In this document: piece after piece, positions 16,676 through 26,078 of the stretch
Layout of the letters: each line of letters starts with the position of its first letter
Numbering within the stretch: the stretch's first letter is position 1
Source of the DNA: Pirellulales bacterium
GTDB taxonomy: Bacteria > Planctomycetota > Planctomycetia > Pirellulales > Thermoguttaceae
Assembly: GCA_020846145.1 (NCBI GenBank)
Contig: JADLEL010000049.1
Coordinates: 1 to 64,000, forward strand
DNA length: 64,000 nucleotides
Reading direction: 5' to 3'
Made by a program: the position numbers and the translations under genes
The notes under the pieces: generated by a model
What the model saw: only the letters and a program-made list of their open reading frames with translations
Database searches by the model: none
Told to the model about the DNA's origin: nothing

Positions 16676-18395
16676 CGGGTATCGCTAATCCTCGCCGATT
16701 AGCATTGCGGGCGTATCCCATTCTAAATAAACGCCCGCAAGCCGCGACGAGGCCGGCCGACAGGAAAAGCAGGAATGCGGAGGGTTCCGGCACGGCGGAG
16801 GGAATCGTGCCGATGGTCAGCGAATTCTGCACAATTGAACTTGCCGTAAATTTCACGCCCGTGCCGAAGACGACGGTTGCGCCCGTGCCGGTAATGGCAA
16901 TCGGCGCGAGGGTGTCGAACGTGCCGCCGGTGAAGCGGAGTAGGCCGTCGTTGGCCAGCGCGGCCCCGGCGAAAACGTGATGGCCGCCGGCGAATTCCAG
17001 CTTGGCGTTGGGGGCGACGGCGAAGGTTCCGCCGCAGGTTCCGCCGCCGGTCAACCGGAGCGTTCCGGCGTCGATTTTCACTTCGCCCGAATTGTTGAAG
17101 GCCCATTCGACGGCCGTCGCGCCGCCGGCCGTGCCGCCCGACTTGCGAAAGACGCCGGCATTGACGAGCGCATGGTTCGCACCGCCGTAGCGGAGCAGCG
17201 ACGAATCGCCCCGGCAGTCGATGACGCCGCCGCTTAAGTTCTCGAAACGGACGTTGTATCCTTGGGCAACGAGGTTGTTCGAGCCGTTCCAGACGACCGT
17301 TCCGGCATTGGTCAGCGAGCCGCCGTTGAAATATCGGGTCGTGCCTTCGCCGCCGATCGTCAGGCTTCCGCCGGGTGCAACGACTGCTTTGCCGCTCAAG
17401 GTTCCGCCGCTCCATGTAAGATTCTCGAAAGTAACGGCGCCCGGTCCGCCGAGGATTGCGACTCCGGCGAGCGTAACCGCTTCGGGGAGGACGGCGGGCG
17501 CGTTGAAATACGCCGTGCCGCCGCTCAGCAGAATCGTTCCCGAGTTGGAAAAGGCGGCTCCCGAGAAGGAATGCGTGCCTTGGGAAAACTCCAGTTTGGT
17601 CCCCGCGGCGACGTTAAAGGTTCCGCGGTGCGTTCCGCCGCCGGAGAGACGCAAGGTGCCGGTTTGGACTTCGACGATGCCCGCATTGTTGAAGGTCCAA
17701 GCGACCAGCGACTTTCCGCTCCCGGCCGATTTGCGAAACGTGCCGGAGTTGTTGAAGGTAGCCCCCGCACCGGTGAAGGTGGAGATCGAAGAGTCGCTGC
17801 GGCAATCGAAGAGGCCGCCGGCGAGGTTATCGAAGGCGGCGTTGGTCCCTTGGGCGTAGAAATTTCCGTAACCCGATTGGGCGACCGTGCCCGCGTTGAC
17901 CAACGACGTGCCGTTCAGATAGAGATTGCCGCCGCCGAGGGCAAGATTTCCGCCGGCGGCAACGGAAATCCCGCCCGAACTGGAAATGGTTCCGCCGTTC
18001 CAGTTCATCGTGCCTGCGATTTGCACGGCACCGCCGCCGCCGAGGGTTCCCCCGTTCAGTTCGCAGCCGCCGTCGATCCGCATCGTTTTCTCCACGTCGA
18101 GTATCCCGCCGGAGAGGACGAGCATCTCGTTGCAGGCGAGGCTGTCGATCGAATCGTTGGTGCTATTTCGAGTTACCGTAACGGCCGCGTTGGGGCGGTC
18201 GATGACGACGTCGTCGCCAATGCCCGGCAACTGGGGCATCCAATTGCTTGCGCCGCTCCACGAGCCGTTCGCGTCAATATTCCAATGCACGGTCTCGGCG
18301 GACGAAGAAGCCGAGGAGATAACCGCCGCTAGGAGCAGGAGCATCGCGCGGAGGATGCGAGGCAAAAAGTCGGCGCGTGGAACTTCGGTTGACAT
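16665..18395 (-). CDS. PEP-CTERM protein with autotransporter-like beta-strand repeats
   Basis: This is a 576-residue exported protein. A signal peptide (RILRAMLLLLAAVISSASSSA) is followed by WNIDANGSWSGASNW, the usual opening of these repeat proteins. The body is made of Gly/Asn-rich repeats such as NGGTLGGGGAVQIAGTMNW, with two long similar blocks (FDNLAGGLFDCRSDSSI and FENLSGGVIDCRGDSSL mark them), probably a right-handed beta helix. The C-terminus has VPEPSAFLLFLSAGLVAACG, a PEP-CTERM signal, but with an unusually long 23-residue tail instead of a short basic end. I start at MSTEVPRAD because it leaves a normal signal peptide; the frame is open 17 codons further. Function is probably structural, on the cell surface or in the matrix. 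Confidence 0.8.
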   Translation of the reverse strand: MSTEVPRADFLPRILRAMLLLLAAVISSASSSAETVHWNIDANGSWSGASNWMPQLPGIGDDVVIDRPNAAVTVTRNSTNDSIDSLACNEMLVLSGGILDVEKTMRIDGGCELNGGTLGGGGAVQIAGTMNWNGGTISSSGGISVAAGGNLALGGGNLYLNGTSLVNAGTVAQSGYGNFYAQGTNAAFDNLAGGLFDCRSDSSISTFTGAGATFNNSGTFRKSAGSGKSLVAWTFNNAGIVEVQTGTLRLSGGGTHRGTFNVAAGTKLEFSQGTHSFSGAAFSNSGTILLSGGTAYFNAPAVLPEAVTLAGVAILGGPGAVTFENLTWSGGTLSGKAVVAPGGSLTIGGEGTTRYFNGGSLTNAGTVVWNGSNNLVAQGYNVRFENLSGGVIDCRGDSSLLRYGGANHALVNAGVFRKSGGTAGGATAVEWAFNNSGEVKIDAGTLRLTGGGTCGGTFAVAPNAKLEFAGGHHVFAGAALANDGLLRFTGGTFDTLAPIAITGTGATVVFGTGVKFTASSIVQNSLTIGTIPSAVPEPSAFLLFLSAGLVAACGRLFRMGYARNANRRGLAIPGGD

Positions 18396-18559
18396 CCGGC
18401 GAATCGGCGAATCGAGCGGGACCGGGAAAAGAGCAAATCCGCCCAAGGCGGCGTTATCGCCCTAAACGGGATGGGTATTGGTACGCCGCAACTCCAAGTC
18501 GAATTATACACCATCCACCGCTCGTTGCGACGGGGGGGTAATCGGAACGAAAGGACTTC

Positions 18560-20374
18560 TCATTTCCGCGCGGAAACCACCATCCCCTGCACCGGCTTTC
18601 CCAGTTCCATGCGTAATACGCAGGGGGTGATTTCGCGGAGGATCAAACCGGCCTCTTGCACGACGCGCCGGGCGTATTCCTCGGTGTGGCAGTAGCGGCC
18701 GTGCGGTTGCAGGAAGAATCCTTGCCCCGTCGGTACGCCTTCGCCCGCCTTTTCCAAAGTGAAAATAAAGCACCCGCCGGGCCGCAACGCGTGAAATGCG
18801 GCGCGCGAAATCTCCCGCAAATCTCCGAAATAGATCAGCGTATCGGCGGACGCGATCAGGTCGCAACTCCCGGCGGCCGACTGCCGAAAGAACGCCGTCA
18901 ACTCGGCTTCCACCAATTCATCATAGACTTGCCGCGGCCGGGCTTTTTCGAGCATCGCCGGCGAAAGATCGACGCCCGCCAATCGCCGGGCATAGGGCTT
19001 GAGCAGCGGCCCGCACCAGCCGGTGCCGCAGCCGGCATCGACCACGTCCAAATCGCCTTGCGGCGCTCCAAACGCCTTGGCCGCCGCGGCCGCGACTAAT
19101 TCGGGCGCGCGGTATTCGAGCCGCTGGAGTTTTTCCTCGAAGGTGCTGGCGAAATGATCGAAGGAATAGCGGATGTAGCCGTCGTCGGCCCGCGCGGGCA
19201 CGTTCTCGCCCGTGAACGACGCCGCCATGTGCCGGGCGATGGCGTTTTGCGGGTCGTGCTTAAGCCATTGCTTCAAGATCGTCGCCGCTTCGGCGTTGCG
19301 TCCCATTTCGTAGAGCATCATCGCCAGATTGCCGTAGGCGTCGGCGCAGTCGGGCAGGAGTTCGATCGCCCGGCGCCAGTGGATTTCGGCCTCCTCGACT
19401 TTGCCCTGGTCGAGCAAGGCGTTGGCTAGATTGTTGTGCGCATCGGCATAGTTCGGCAGAATCTCGAGCGCGCGGCGGTAGGAGGTAATGGCCTCCTCGA
19501 CGTTTCCCCGCATCTTCAAGGCGATGCCCAGGTTGTTGTGGACCTCGACGTAGTCCGGTTTCGCCTCCAATGCCTGCCGGTAGCAAGCCAGGGCCTCGTC
19601 CGGCTTGCCCCCTTTCATCAGGAGGATGCCGAGGTTGTTCAAGGCTTCGGCATAGTCGGGCTTTTCCTCCACGGCGAGGCGGTAGCAGGCGGCGGCTTCG
19701 TCGATTTGACCCCGTTCCCGCAGGGCGTCGCCCAGGATTTTGCGGGCTTCGGGGTAATGCGGCTTAAGCTCCAGCGCCCGGCGAGCGCAGACTTCGGCTT
19801 CGGCGAAATTCCTTTGCACAATCCAGGCGAGGCCCATGTTGTTCACGGCTTCGGGGAAGTGGGGCCGAAGCTGCAATGCCTGCTGAAAGACGGTCAGTGC
19901 TTCGGACGTATTCGCCCGATCGACCAGCGCAATGCCGAGATTGTTGAGGGCTTCGGGATAGTCGGGCTTGAGTTCCACCGCGCGGCGATACGAGGCAACC
20001 GCTTCCTCCAGGCTTCCCAACTCTCGCAGCAAAACGCCCAGGTTGTTGTGTGCTTCGGCGTAATCGGGCTTGAGTTCCAGCGCCTTGCGATAACAGGCGC
20101 GGGCATCGTCCCGGCGCTTCAGCGCCCGATAGGCCACGCCCAGGCTGTTGTGATAGGAACTTGCGCCGGGATTGAGTCCGATCGCATGGCCGATGCAGTC
20201 GGCGGCGGCTCGATGGCGGCCGCTCTGGCAGTTCAGCACGCCCAGCAGATGCCAGGCATCGGCGCATTCCGGCTCGTCTTGCAGAATTTTCCGATAGGCC
20301 TCTTCCGCGCGTTCCGGCCGGCCGGCGCGGTGCAAAGCCACGGCTTCGGAGAGAGCTTGAGCGACGTCGGCCAT
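18560..20374 (-). CDS. TPR-repeat protein with C-terminal SAM-dependent methyltransferase domain
   Basis: This 604-residue protein begins with about eleven tetratricopeptide repeats (residues ~3-385; units such as YAEAHNNLGVLLRELGSLEEAVASYRRAV). A class I methyltransferase follows (~430-585), with the SAM-binding DVVDAGCGTGWCGPLL, the post-II acidic residue in LAGVDLSPAML and DLIASADTLIYFGDL as motif IV. Proteins of this layout are common in planctomycetes and alphaproteobacteria; the methyl acceptor is unknown and the TPRs probably dock a protein partner. GAGGAG lies 6 nt before the ATG. It starts 26 bp after the enolase-family gene, so the two are likely co-transcribed. Confidence 0.88.
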   Translation of the reverse strand: MADVAQALSEAVALHRAGRPERAEEAYRKILQDEPECADAWHLLGVLNCQSGRHRAAADCIGHAIGLNPGASSYHNSLGVAYRALKRRDDARACYRKALELKPDYAEAHNNLGVLLRELGSLEEAVASYRRAVELKPDYPEALNNLGIALVDRANTSEALTVFQQALQLRPHFPEAVNNMGLAWIVQRNFAEAEVCARRALELKPHYPEARKILGDALRERGQIDEAAACYRLAVEEKPDYAEALNNLGILLMKGGKPDEALACYRQALEAKPDYVEVHNNLGIALKMRGNVEEAITSYRRALEILPNYADAHNNLANALLDQGKVEEAEIHWRRAIELLPDCADAYGNLAMMLYEMGRNAEAATILKQWLKHDPQNAIARHMAASFTGENVPARADDGYIRYSFDHFASTFEEKLQRLEYRAPELVAAAAAKAFGAPQGDLDVVDAGCGTGWCGPLLKPYARRLAGVDLSPAMLEKARPRQVYDELVEAELTAFFRQSAAGSCDLIASADTLIYFGDLREISRAAFHALRPGGCFIFTLEKAGEGVPTGQGFFLQPHGRYCHTEEYARRVVQEAGLILREITPCVLRMELGKPVQGMVVSARK

Positions 20375-20400
20375 GCGGAACTCCTCGATGCGGCGCGAAC

Positions 20401-21519
20401 TCAGACCTCGGTAATCTTATGCTCCACGCAAGCGCGGTCAATGACCTCCCAATCGAGTTCCACGCCGATGCCGGGTTTTTGCGGGACGTGCGCCGCGCCG
20501 CGGCCGTCGATCGGATACGGATCTTTCATGGGGAAGCGAAACGGCTCTTCCGGCACGAGCAGTTCGAAGTATTCGCAATTTTTCACGGCGCAGCTCACGT
20601 GCAGGTTGGCCACGTCCATGAAACCCATCGTGGTGCAATGGATTTCGCATTGCATCCCGTGCGCCTCGGCGAGGTGCGCGATTTTCAGCGTGCCGGTCAC
20701 GCCGGCCTTCCACGATACGTCCGCGCGCACGATGTCCACCGCGCCCAAGGCGATGGCCTGCGCGACTCCCCACGGCCCGCCACGAGTGGCCTCCGTTCCG
20801 GCGATGGGGATATCGAGCGCCGCGCAAAGCCGCGCGGATTTTTGCAGCTCGAAATCGCGGAACGGTTCCTCGAACCAGTGGAAGTTCAGGCGTTCGAGAT
20901 CGCGCCCCACGCGAATCGCGTCTTCCAGGGCATAATCGGCCACGGGATCGGTCAAAAGCACGTAGTCCGCCCCGGCGGCCTCCCTGAGCGCCCGATGGAT
21001 TTCCATATCCCGGCGCCACGGTCCGGGCGGATGTGCTTTATACGCGCCGATGCCTCGCGCCCGGTAGAAATGCATCTGCCGCACGTAATCGTCCGTGTCC
21101 GGCATGAACAGGCTGCTCGCGTAAACCGGCAGGCTGGTGCGATATTCGCCGAGGTATCGAAAGAGCGGCAATCCCGCCGCTTGGGCGGCGAGGTCCCAAA
21201 GCGCCACGTCCACCGGGCCGGGCAGATAAACCGGAAAGAACGCCAGATGCCGGTCGATCGTCCAAAGCTCCTGCCAGATGGCTTCGCGCTCGTGGACCGA
21301 GCGGCCTAAAATCACCGGGGCGATGGTCTCGTGCAAATATGCTTGCGTAACGATGCTCGAACGCGCCGCCAGCGCCGTGGCGTGCCCTCGATGGCCCGTG
21401 TCGGCCGTAAGCCGTAAAACCACCACGTCCCAGTTCATCGGGCTGCGTCCCCTGCGGGCCGCGTCGAACAGCGATTCCTTGCGTTGGCACCGCCACGTCT
21501 CAAGGGCTGTGATTTTCAT
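20401..21519 (-). CDS. Enolase-superfamily enzyme (mandelate racemase/muconate lactonizing type)
   Basis: This 372-residue enzyme has the capping domain and (beta/alpha)7-beta barrel of the mandelate racemase subgroup. Metal ligands are visible in LLTDPVADY (Asp), WFEEPF (Glu) and IAGTEATRGG (Glu). A lysine-containing segment at strand two (GIGAYKAHP) supplies a likely base. These enzymes remove a proton next to a carboxylate, as dehydratases or racemases of sugar acids; the exact substrate cannot be told. GGAG precedes the chosen ATG (MKITALETWRC), which matches the family start; the frame is open 76 codons upstream without homology. It lies between the DUF2325 gene and the TPR-methyltransferase on the same strand. 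Confidence 0.87.
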   Translation of the reverse strand: MKITALETWRCQRKESLFDAARRGRSPMNWDVVVLRLTADTGHRGHATALAARSSIVTQAYLHETIAPVILGRSVHEREAIWQELWTIDRHLAFFPVYLPGPVDVALWDLAAQAAGLPLFRYLGEYRTSLPVYASSLFMPDTDDYVRQMHFYRARGIGAYKAHPPGPWRRDMEIHRALREAAGADYVLLTDPVADYALEDAIRVGRDLERLNFHWFEEPFRDFELQKSARLCAALDIPIAGTEATRGGPWGVAQAIALGAVDIVRADVSWKAGVTGTLKIAHLAEAHGMQCEIHCTTMGFMDVANLHVSCAVKNCEYFELLVPEEPFRFPMKDPYPIDGRGAAHVPQKPGIGVELDWEVIDRACVEHKITEV

Positions 21520-21613
21520 CGCATAAGCTCCAACAACTGTCTTGTATCCGCGTTTGCCGCGCCCTTCGCCCGAAGTTCCGCGACGGCCGGTTCGAGGTCC
21601 TTCGGCTTCGGAA

Positions 21614-23110
21614 TCACTCCACTGACCTCGCGAGCCGTTCGCCGCATTGCTCCAAAATTTGGTAAGCGACCTGATTGGGATTATAACCGCCGGGGAGTCG
21701 CACCAAGGGTTTGCCGTAACGGTGGCAAAAATCCTTCGTTTCCCCATAAGAATGACTAGACCAACGGATTGCCAGCAGGACCAGAATCACTTCCGGACGA
21801 GCGACGTACGGCTCGAAGCCTTCGATGGATTGATGCTCCCGGGTTTCGATCCAGATCAATTCCTTCAAGCGAAAGGCGCTTCTCAACGACTCTTGCGTGA
21901 ACAGCCGCCGTTCGCCGCCGATCATCACGATGCTCTTGCCCGCCAAAAGTCGGGCGGCCTCTTTCACTTGCGGCGCGATTTCCTGCACGGTTTCGCCGGA
22001 AGGCGGCAGCCGCGTCGCCATGAAGCGGTCGATTTCGCACAGTACGCGTTGGAATCCGGGAGGTATTTCGCCGAGATCGGGCATTTCCTCCACCACCGTC
22101 AATAACAGCTCCCGCAAGTCGGCGTTGCTGGGGACAATGCCGTCGGCAATCATTTCCTCGACGATCTCCACGACCTTCGGCCAATTGTAAATCAGGTTCT
22201 TGCCTTCCCGAATTTGCTTCACGTGGTATTGGCAGCGTTGCAGCCGGCCTTGCCGGCGCTTCTTTTCCTTGCGGATTTCCTGCAATCCGCCGTCCAATTT
22301 TCCGATGCGTTCCTGAATTTCCATCCACGCCTTGGCGTCGGCGGGATCGTCGATCCGCATGTGCCGTTGAATGAAAAGTTGATGATGCTGCGCGGTCTCC
22401 TTCAGCCAGAGAAAAAGCTGCACTTGATCGGAATCGGCATTGCCTTCGATGGCGTCGATGGCCATTCGCAAGGCCGATTGGGCTTCGGCGCCCAAATCCA
22501 AGGCTTTCTCGAAGCATGGCCCGTATTCCTCGAGGTTGCCGACCACTTCCCGCAACAAGGCGATGGCGGCGGCGTTGGCGTCGAAGCAGCCCGCCACGTC
22601 TTCCCAGAGTTCCAAGTCCCGGGGATTCGGTCCGCTGGAGTGGTTCATCCACAAGAAACAATCGGCCAGCGCTTTGGCCTTCTCGATGATCTCCCGGTCC
22701 TTGGGTTCGATTTCCGTAAAATAATCCGCGCCTTCCCGCAATCGCCGCTGGCGCGTCGCCGCCCAGTGCGCCCCTTCGGCCTTAAGACGGCAGCGGGCCT
22801 CCATCAATTTCAGATCGACGTTGGCGACCTCGAACCGTTTTGCCCACCCGATGGGCACTTCGATGCGGGGAGCCAATAATTCGTGCCGCGGTGAGACGGG
22901 GGGCGCGAAGATGACAGGCGGCGTTTCAACGGCGGGGAGAGGAATCGAGGGAGCAGCATCGATCCCGGTCGTTTCGACCTTTTGCTCCGTTTCTTGTAGA
23001 AACCGCTCGGCAAGTTGACGAAGAAGCAAGAGCAGTTCGGGATCGCCAACCGCAGTTCCGGCAATACGGCGAACCGCAGCCTCGAGGATGATCGCGAAAT
23101 CGTCCGACAT
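21614..23110 (-). CDS. DUF2325-domain protein with helical N-terminal region
   Basis: This is a 498-residue cytoplasmic protein of unknown function. The last ~100 residues match the DUF2325 pattern: KSIVMIGGERRLFTQESLRS, then FEPYVARPEVILVLLAIRWS and RYGKPLVRLPGGYNPNQVA. The rest is mostly helical and charged, with a probable coiled coil around KEKKRRQGRLQRCQYHVKQ. A Pro-rich linker (~55-95) precedes it. The ATG is preceded by AGGA at 8 nt. Its downstream neighbour on the same strand is the enolase-family gene, 94 bp away, perhaps one transcript. DUF2325 proteins are thought to be nucleotide- or ligand-binding, but no activity is established that I can cite. Confidence 0.78.
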   Translation of the reverse strand: MSDDFAIILEAAVRRIAGTAVGDPELLLLLRQLAERFLQETEQKVETTGIDAAPSIPLPAVETPPVIFAPPVSPRHELLAPRIEVPIGWAKRFEVANVDLKLMEARCRLKAEGAHWAATRQRRLREGADYFTEIEPKDREIIEKAKALADCFLWMNHSSGPNPRDLELWEDVAGCFDANAAAIALLREVVGNLEEYGPCFEKALDLGAEAQSALRMAIDAIEGNADSDQVQLFLWLKETAQHHQLFIQRHMRIDDPADAKAWMEIQERIGKLDGGLQEIRKEKKRRQGRLQRCQYHVKQIREGKNLIYNWPKVVEIVEEMIADGIVPSNADLRELLLTVVEEMPDLGEIPPGFQRVLCEIDRFMATRLPPSGETVQEIAPQVKEAARLLAGKSIVMIGGERRLFTQESLRSAFRLKELIWIETREHQSIEGFEPYVARPEVILVLLAIRWSSHSYGETKDFCHRYGKPLVRLPGGYNPNQVAYQILEQCGERLARSVE

Positions 23111-23296
23111 GGATCGTATTCCTGACTCGATTTTGGCGAACCTGCCCCCCATTCGAATAAACTTCAAGCAATGCCACTTGTTCGCGCCGCGAAATAAAGA
23201 TATACTAAGGGATTCCGTGCGTAAGCTTAATGGGGGATTGATCGCAACGCATCTCCGCATTTTGCAATGATTTAAGTCTTTACATAACAACGACTT

Positions 23297-23370
23297 GCCA
23301 GCGTAGCTTCAATCGGCAGAGCACCGCATTCGTAATGCGGGGGTTAAGGGTTCGACTCCCTTCGCTGGCT
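23297..23370 (+). tRNA. trnT: tRNA-Thr (anticodon CGT)
   Basis: The cloverleaf is complete. The acceptor stem GCCAGCG pairs perfectly with CGCTGGC, followed by discriminator T. The anticodon stem CCGCA/TGCGG encloses TTCGTAA with anticodon CGT, reading ACG (Thr). The T arm is AAGGG-TTCGACT-CCCTT. The 3' CCA is not encoded. It lies in the divergent gap between the DUF2325 gene and the TPR/alpha-CTD gene. Confidence 0.95.
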
Positions 23371-23482
23371 TTGGATTGCACTTATCTCCTCATCCTTAAA
23401 GAGGGGGGGGTATTGTTGTGGATGCCATTTTGCCGGCAATCCCTCCAATTGATGATTGCCTTAATATGAGGAGTTTTGGCCG

Positions 23483-24808
23483 ATGACACAAGTCGTGGAA
23501 TTCGATCTGAAACGGGTGGTTTTGCTGAACGATACCTTTGGGCCGCGCGATGTCCAGCAGATGCAAGAGGCTATCGCCCGCGATTTTGCCCAATATGCCG
23601 TGCTCCGCGATGCGGCGAACGAGCTGCAGGTGAAAAATGAGGAACCGACCCCCGCCAGCAACGTCCGGTTGGGGGTATGCATGTACCTTTTGGGGCGGTA
23701 TTATCGGGCGATTGAAGTCTTGCGGCAGGCCGATGGCGGGGCAATGGCCCGCTACTATCTGGCGAAGTCGCATTTCGCCCGGGAAGAATTCGATGCCGCC
23801 CTGGACGAATACGCCGCGGCCGAGAAGGCCGGCTACGACCTCGGCGAGTGCGCCTTGGGCAAGGCGGCCGCGTTGCGCTATGCGAACCGGCCGCAAGAGA
23901 GTCTTGCCGTGCTCGACCGGCTCTCCGGCGCCATCGAGCAGACCGCGGAATATCTCTACCAGCGCGGCGCCTCGGTTTCGGCGATCGGCGGAAATCCGAC
24001 CGAAGTCATCGCGCTCTTCGAGCGGGCGGTCGAAGTCGATCGCAATCATCCCGGCGCGCTCTTCGGATTGGCCATGGAAAACGACCGCCGCGGCAACGAC
24101 GATCTCGCCATGGAACTCTACAAGCGCTCCGTGGGCCGGTTCCCCGCCCACGTCGGCTCCTTGTTGAACCTCGGACTGCTCTACGAAGACCGCGATCAAT
24201 ACGACAAGGCCGCCCAATGCTATCAGCGCGTGTTGGACGTCTATCCCGACCACAAGCGGGCGGCGCTGTTCTTCAAGGACACGGAATCGTCCCACGATCA
24301 ATTTTACGACGAAGACGCGCAGCGCAAGCACGACCGCATGGGGCAGGTGCTGAGCATCCCCGTTACCGATTTCGAGCTCTCGGTCCGCAGCCGCAACTGC
24401 CTGCAAAAGATGGGCATCATGACTCTCGGCGATTTGTGCAAATGCACCGAGCAGGATTTGCTGGCCAGCAAGAATTTCGGCGAAACGAGCCTCACCGAAA
24501 TCAAGGAGATGCTCAACACCAAAGGCTTGCGGCTGGGCCTCTACGCCACCGACAAGCCGATGATCGAGACGTTTGAGCCGGAAACCCTCACGGCCGACGA
24601 GCAGGCCATGCTCTCGCGGCCGATCTCCGAACTCAACCTCTCGGTCCGCGCCCGCAAGTGCATGATCCGCCTGGGCATCAACGTGATGGCCGAACTGCTC
24701 CGCCGCACGGGCGACGATCTCCTGGAATGCAAGAACTTCGGCGTCACCAGCCTCAACGAAGTCCGCGAAAAACTCACCGTCCTGGGCCTCAAGCTCCGCG
24801 GCGAATAA
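23483..24808 (+). CDS. TPR protein with two tandem RNA polymerase alpha-CTD-like domains
   Basis: This is a 441-residue protein. Residues ~55-290 are TPR-like helical repeats (HPGALFGLAMENDRRGNDDLAMELYKRSV; YDKAAQCYQRVLDVYPDH). Two helix-hairpin domains of the RNA polymerase alpha C-terminal type follow. The first (~295-357) reads LSVRSRNCLQKMGIMTLGDL and NFGETSLTEIKEML; the second (~380-441) reads LSVRARKCMIRLGIN and NFGVTSLNEVREKL. In E. coli alpha, R265 and N268 contact UP-element DNA; both equivalents are kept in the first copy, and only the Arg in the second. The alpha N-terminal assembly domain is absent, so this is not RpoA. GAGGAG lies before the ATG and a strong terminator follows the stop. 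The role is probably promoter or nucleoid binding with TPR-based protein contact (inference). Confidence 0.88.
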   Translation: MTQVVEFDLKRVVLLNDTFGPRDVQQMQEAIARDFAQYAVLRDAANELQVKNEEPTPASNVRLGVCMYLLGRYYRAIEVLRQADGGAMARYYLAKSHFAREEFDAALDEYAAAEKAGYDLGECALGKAAALRYANRPQESLAVLDRLSGAIEQTAEYLYQRGASVSAIGGNPTEVIALFERAVEVDRNHPGALFGLAMENDRRGNDDLAMELYKRSVGRFPAHVGSLLNLGLLYEDRDQYDKAAQCYQRVLDVYPDHKRAALFFKDTESSHDQFYDEDAQRKHDRMGQVLSIPVTDFELSVRSRNCLQKMGIMTLGDLCKCTEQDLLASKNFGETSLTEIKEMLNTKGLRLGLYATDKPMIETFEPETLTADEQAMLSRPISELNLSVRARKCMIRLGINVMAELLRRTGDDLLECKNFGVTSLNEVREKLTVLGLKLRGE

Positions 24809-24830
24809 AGTTGACGTTTCCCCGATCTTT

Positions 24831-24856
24831 AGCCCCCGGTGAATACACCGGGGGCT
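24831..24856 (+). terminator. Rho-independent-type terminator after the alpha-CTD/TPR gene
   Basis: AGCCCCCGGTG pairs perfectly with CACCGGGGGCT across a 4-nt loop (AATA). Only a short T stretch follows. Confidence 0.75.
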
Positions 24857-24871
24857 TTGCGTTGATCGGTT

Positions 24872-24924
24872 GGAGTATTGCAAATTGGAGGTTGCAAATT
24901 GGAGATTTCAAATTTCAAATTGCA
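24872..24924. repeat. AT-rich simple repeat (TTGCAAATTGGAG units)
   Basis: Imperfect units of TTGCAAATTGGAGG and the inverse TTTCAAATTGCAA lie just upstream of tgt and form a weak dyad. A similar array of AAATTTGAAAT units lies at 37494-37566. They have no coding sense. Confidence 0.6.
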
Positions 24925-24944
24925 ATGAATCGATCTCCGATCCT

Positions 24945-26078
24945 ATGCCGAATCCAAATTTTTCCTTCCGCCTGTTGCACACCGACGCGCGCTCGGCCGC
25001 GCGGCGTTCGGCGTTCCACACGCCGCACGGAGCGGTGCAGATGCCGGCCTTCATGCCGGTGGGAACGCAAGGCAGCGTGAAGGGACTCGAGGTCGAGCAG
25101 CTTCGCGCGACCGGCGCGGAGATGATCCTGGGCAACACCTACCATCTCGCGCTGCGGCCCGGCGAGGAAGTCGTGGCGGCCTTGGGCGGATTGCACGCGT
25201 TCGGCGGCTGGGACGGCCCGATCTTGACCGATAGCGGCGGTTTCCAACTCTTCAGCCTGGCCGATCGCGCGAAAGTCAGCGAGGAGGAAGTCGTTTTCCG
25301 CTCGCATATCGACGGCCGCCCGCTGCGCATCTCGCCGGAACGGGCCGTGGCCATCCAGGAAGCCTTGGGCAGCGACGTGGCGATGGTGCTCGACCACGTC
25401 GTCGGGCTGCCCAATCCGCCGGAGGTCGTCCGCGACGCCGCCGAACGCTCGGTGCGTTGGGCGTTGCGCTGCCAAAAAGCCGCCCGCCGCGGCGATCAAA
25501 CGCTGTTCGCCATCGTGCAAGGCGGACTCGACGAATCGCTCCGCGCTTGGTGCGCCCGCGAATTGCGGGAGCTGGATTTCGCGGGCTATGCCATCGGCGG
25601 ACTGAGCGTGGGCGAAGAACCCGCCGAGATGTACCGCATCTTAAGCTCCACCTGCCCCGAACTGCCCGCCAACAAGCCGCGCTATCTGATGGGCGTGGGC
25701 CGGCCCGAAGATTTGCTCGAGGCCGTGCGGCGGGGCGTCGATCTGTTCGACTGCGTCATGCCCACCCGCAACGGGCGGAACGCCCAAGCTTTCACCGACC
25801 GCGGCCCGCTGCGGCTTCGCAACCTGAAGTACGAGCGCGACGATTCGCCGCTCGAAGAAAATTGCCCTTGCCCCGCCTGCCGCCGCAGTCGGGGCTATAT
25901 CCGCCACCTCTTTATGGCGAACGAAATGCTCGGCCCGATCTTGCTCACGCTGCACAACCTCACGTACTATCAGCGCCTTTTATCCGCGGCGCGAACGGCC
26001 ATCGAAAGAGACCGTTTTGAGGAATTTCGGCAAGAAAAACTTGCGGGTTGGGCGTGCGCGGCGAAAGAGCCGTCATAA
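24945..26078 (+). CDS. tgt: Queuine tRNA-ribosyltransferase (tRNA-guanine transglycosylase)
   Basis: This 377-residue enzyme exchanges guanine-34 in GUN-anticodon tRNAs for preQ1, a step of queuosine synthesis. All family marks are present: [35 protein letters not shown] (catalytic Asp), [23 protein letters not shown] for preQ1 binding, the nucleophile Asp in [19 protein letters not shown], and the zinc site [16 protein letters not shown] with its distal His. Length is normal. I chose the ATG at [10 protein letters not shown], which matches the family N-terminus; no good ribosome site is visible. Its stop overlaps the end of the convergent DUF1559 gene by 6 bp. No other queuosine gene is nearby. 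Confidence 0.95.
   Translation: MPNPNFSFRLLHTDARSAARRSAFHTPHGAVQMPAFMPVGTQGSVKGLEVEQLRATGAEMILGNTYHLALRPGEEVVAALGGLHAFGGWDGPILTDSGGFQLFSLADRAKVSEEEVVFRSHIDGRPLRISPERAVAIQEALGSDVAMVLDHVVGLPNPPEVVRDAAERSVRWALRCQKAARRGDQTLFAIVQGGLDESLRAWCARELRELDFAGYAIGGLSVGEEPAEMYRILSSTCPELPANKPRYLMGVGRPEDLLEAVRRGVDLFDCVMPTRNGRNAQAFTDRGPLRLRNLKYERDDSPLEENCPCPACRRSRGYIRHLFMANEMLGPILLTLHNLTYYQRLLSAARTAIERDRFEEFRQEKLAGWACAAKEPS

Noticed and set aside
23483-24808. Calling this gene rpoA
   Set aside because: The alpha N-terminal assembly domain is absent and there are two CTD-like modules on a TPR scaffold.
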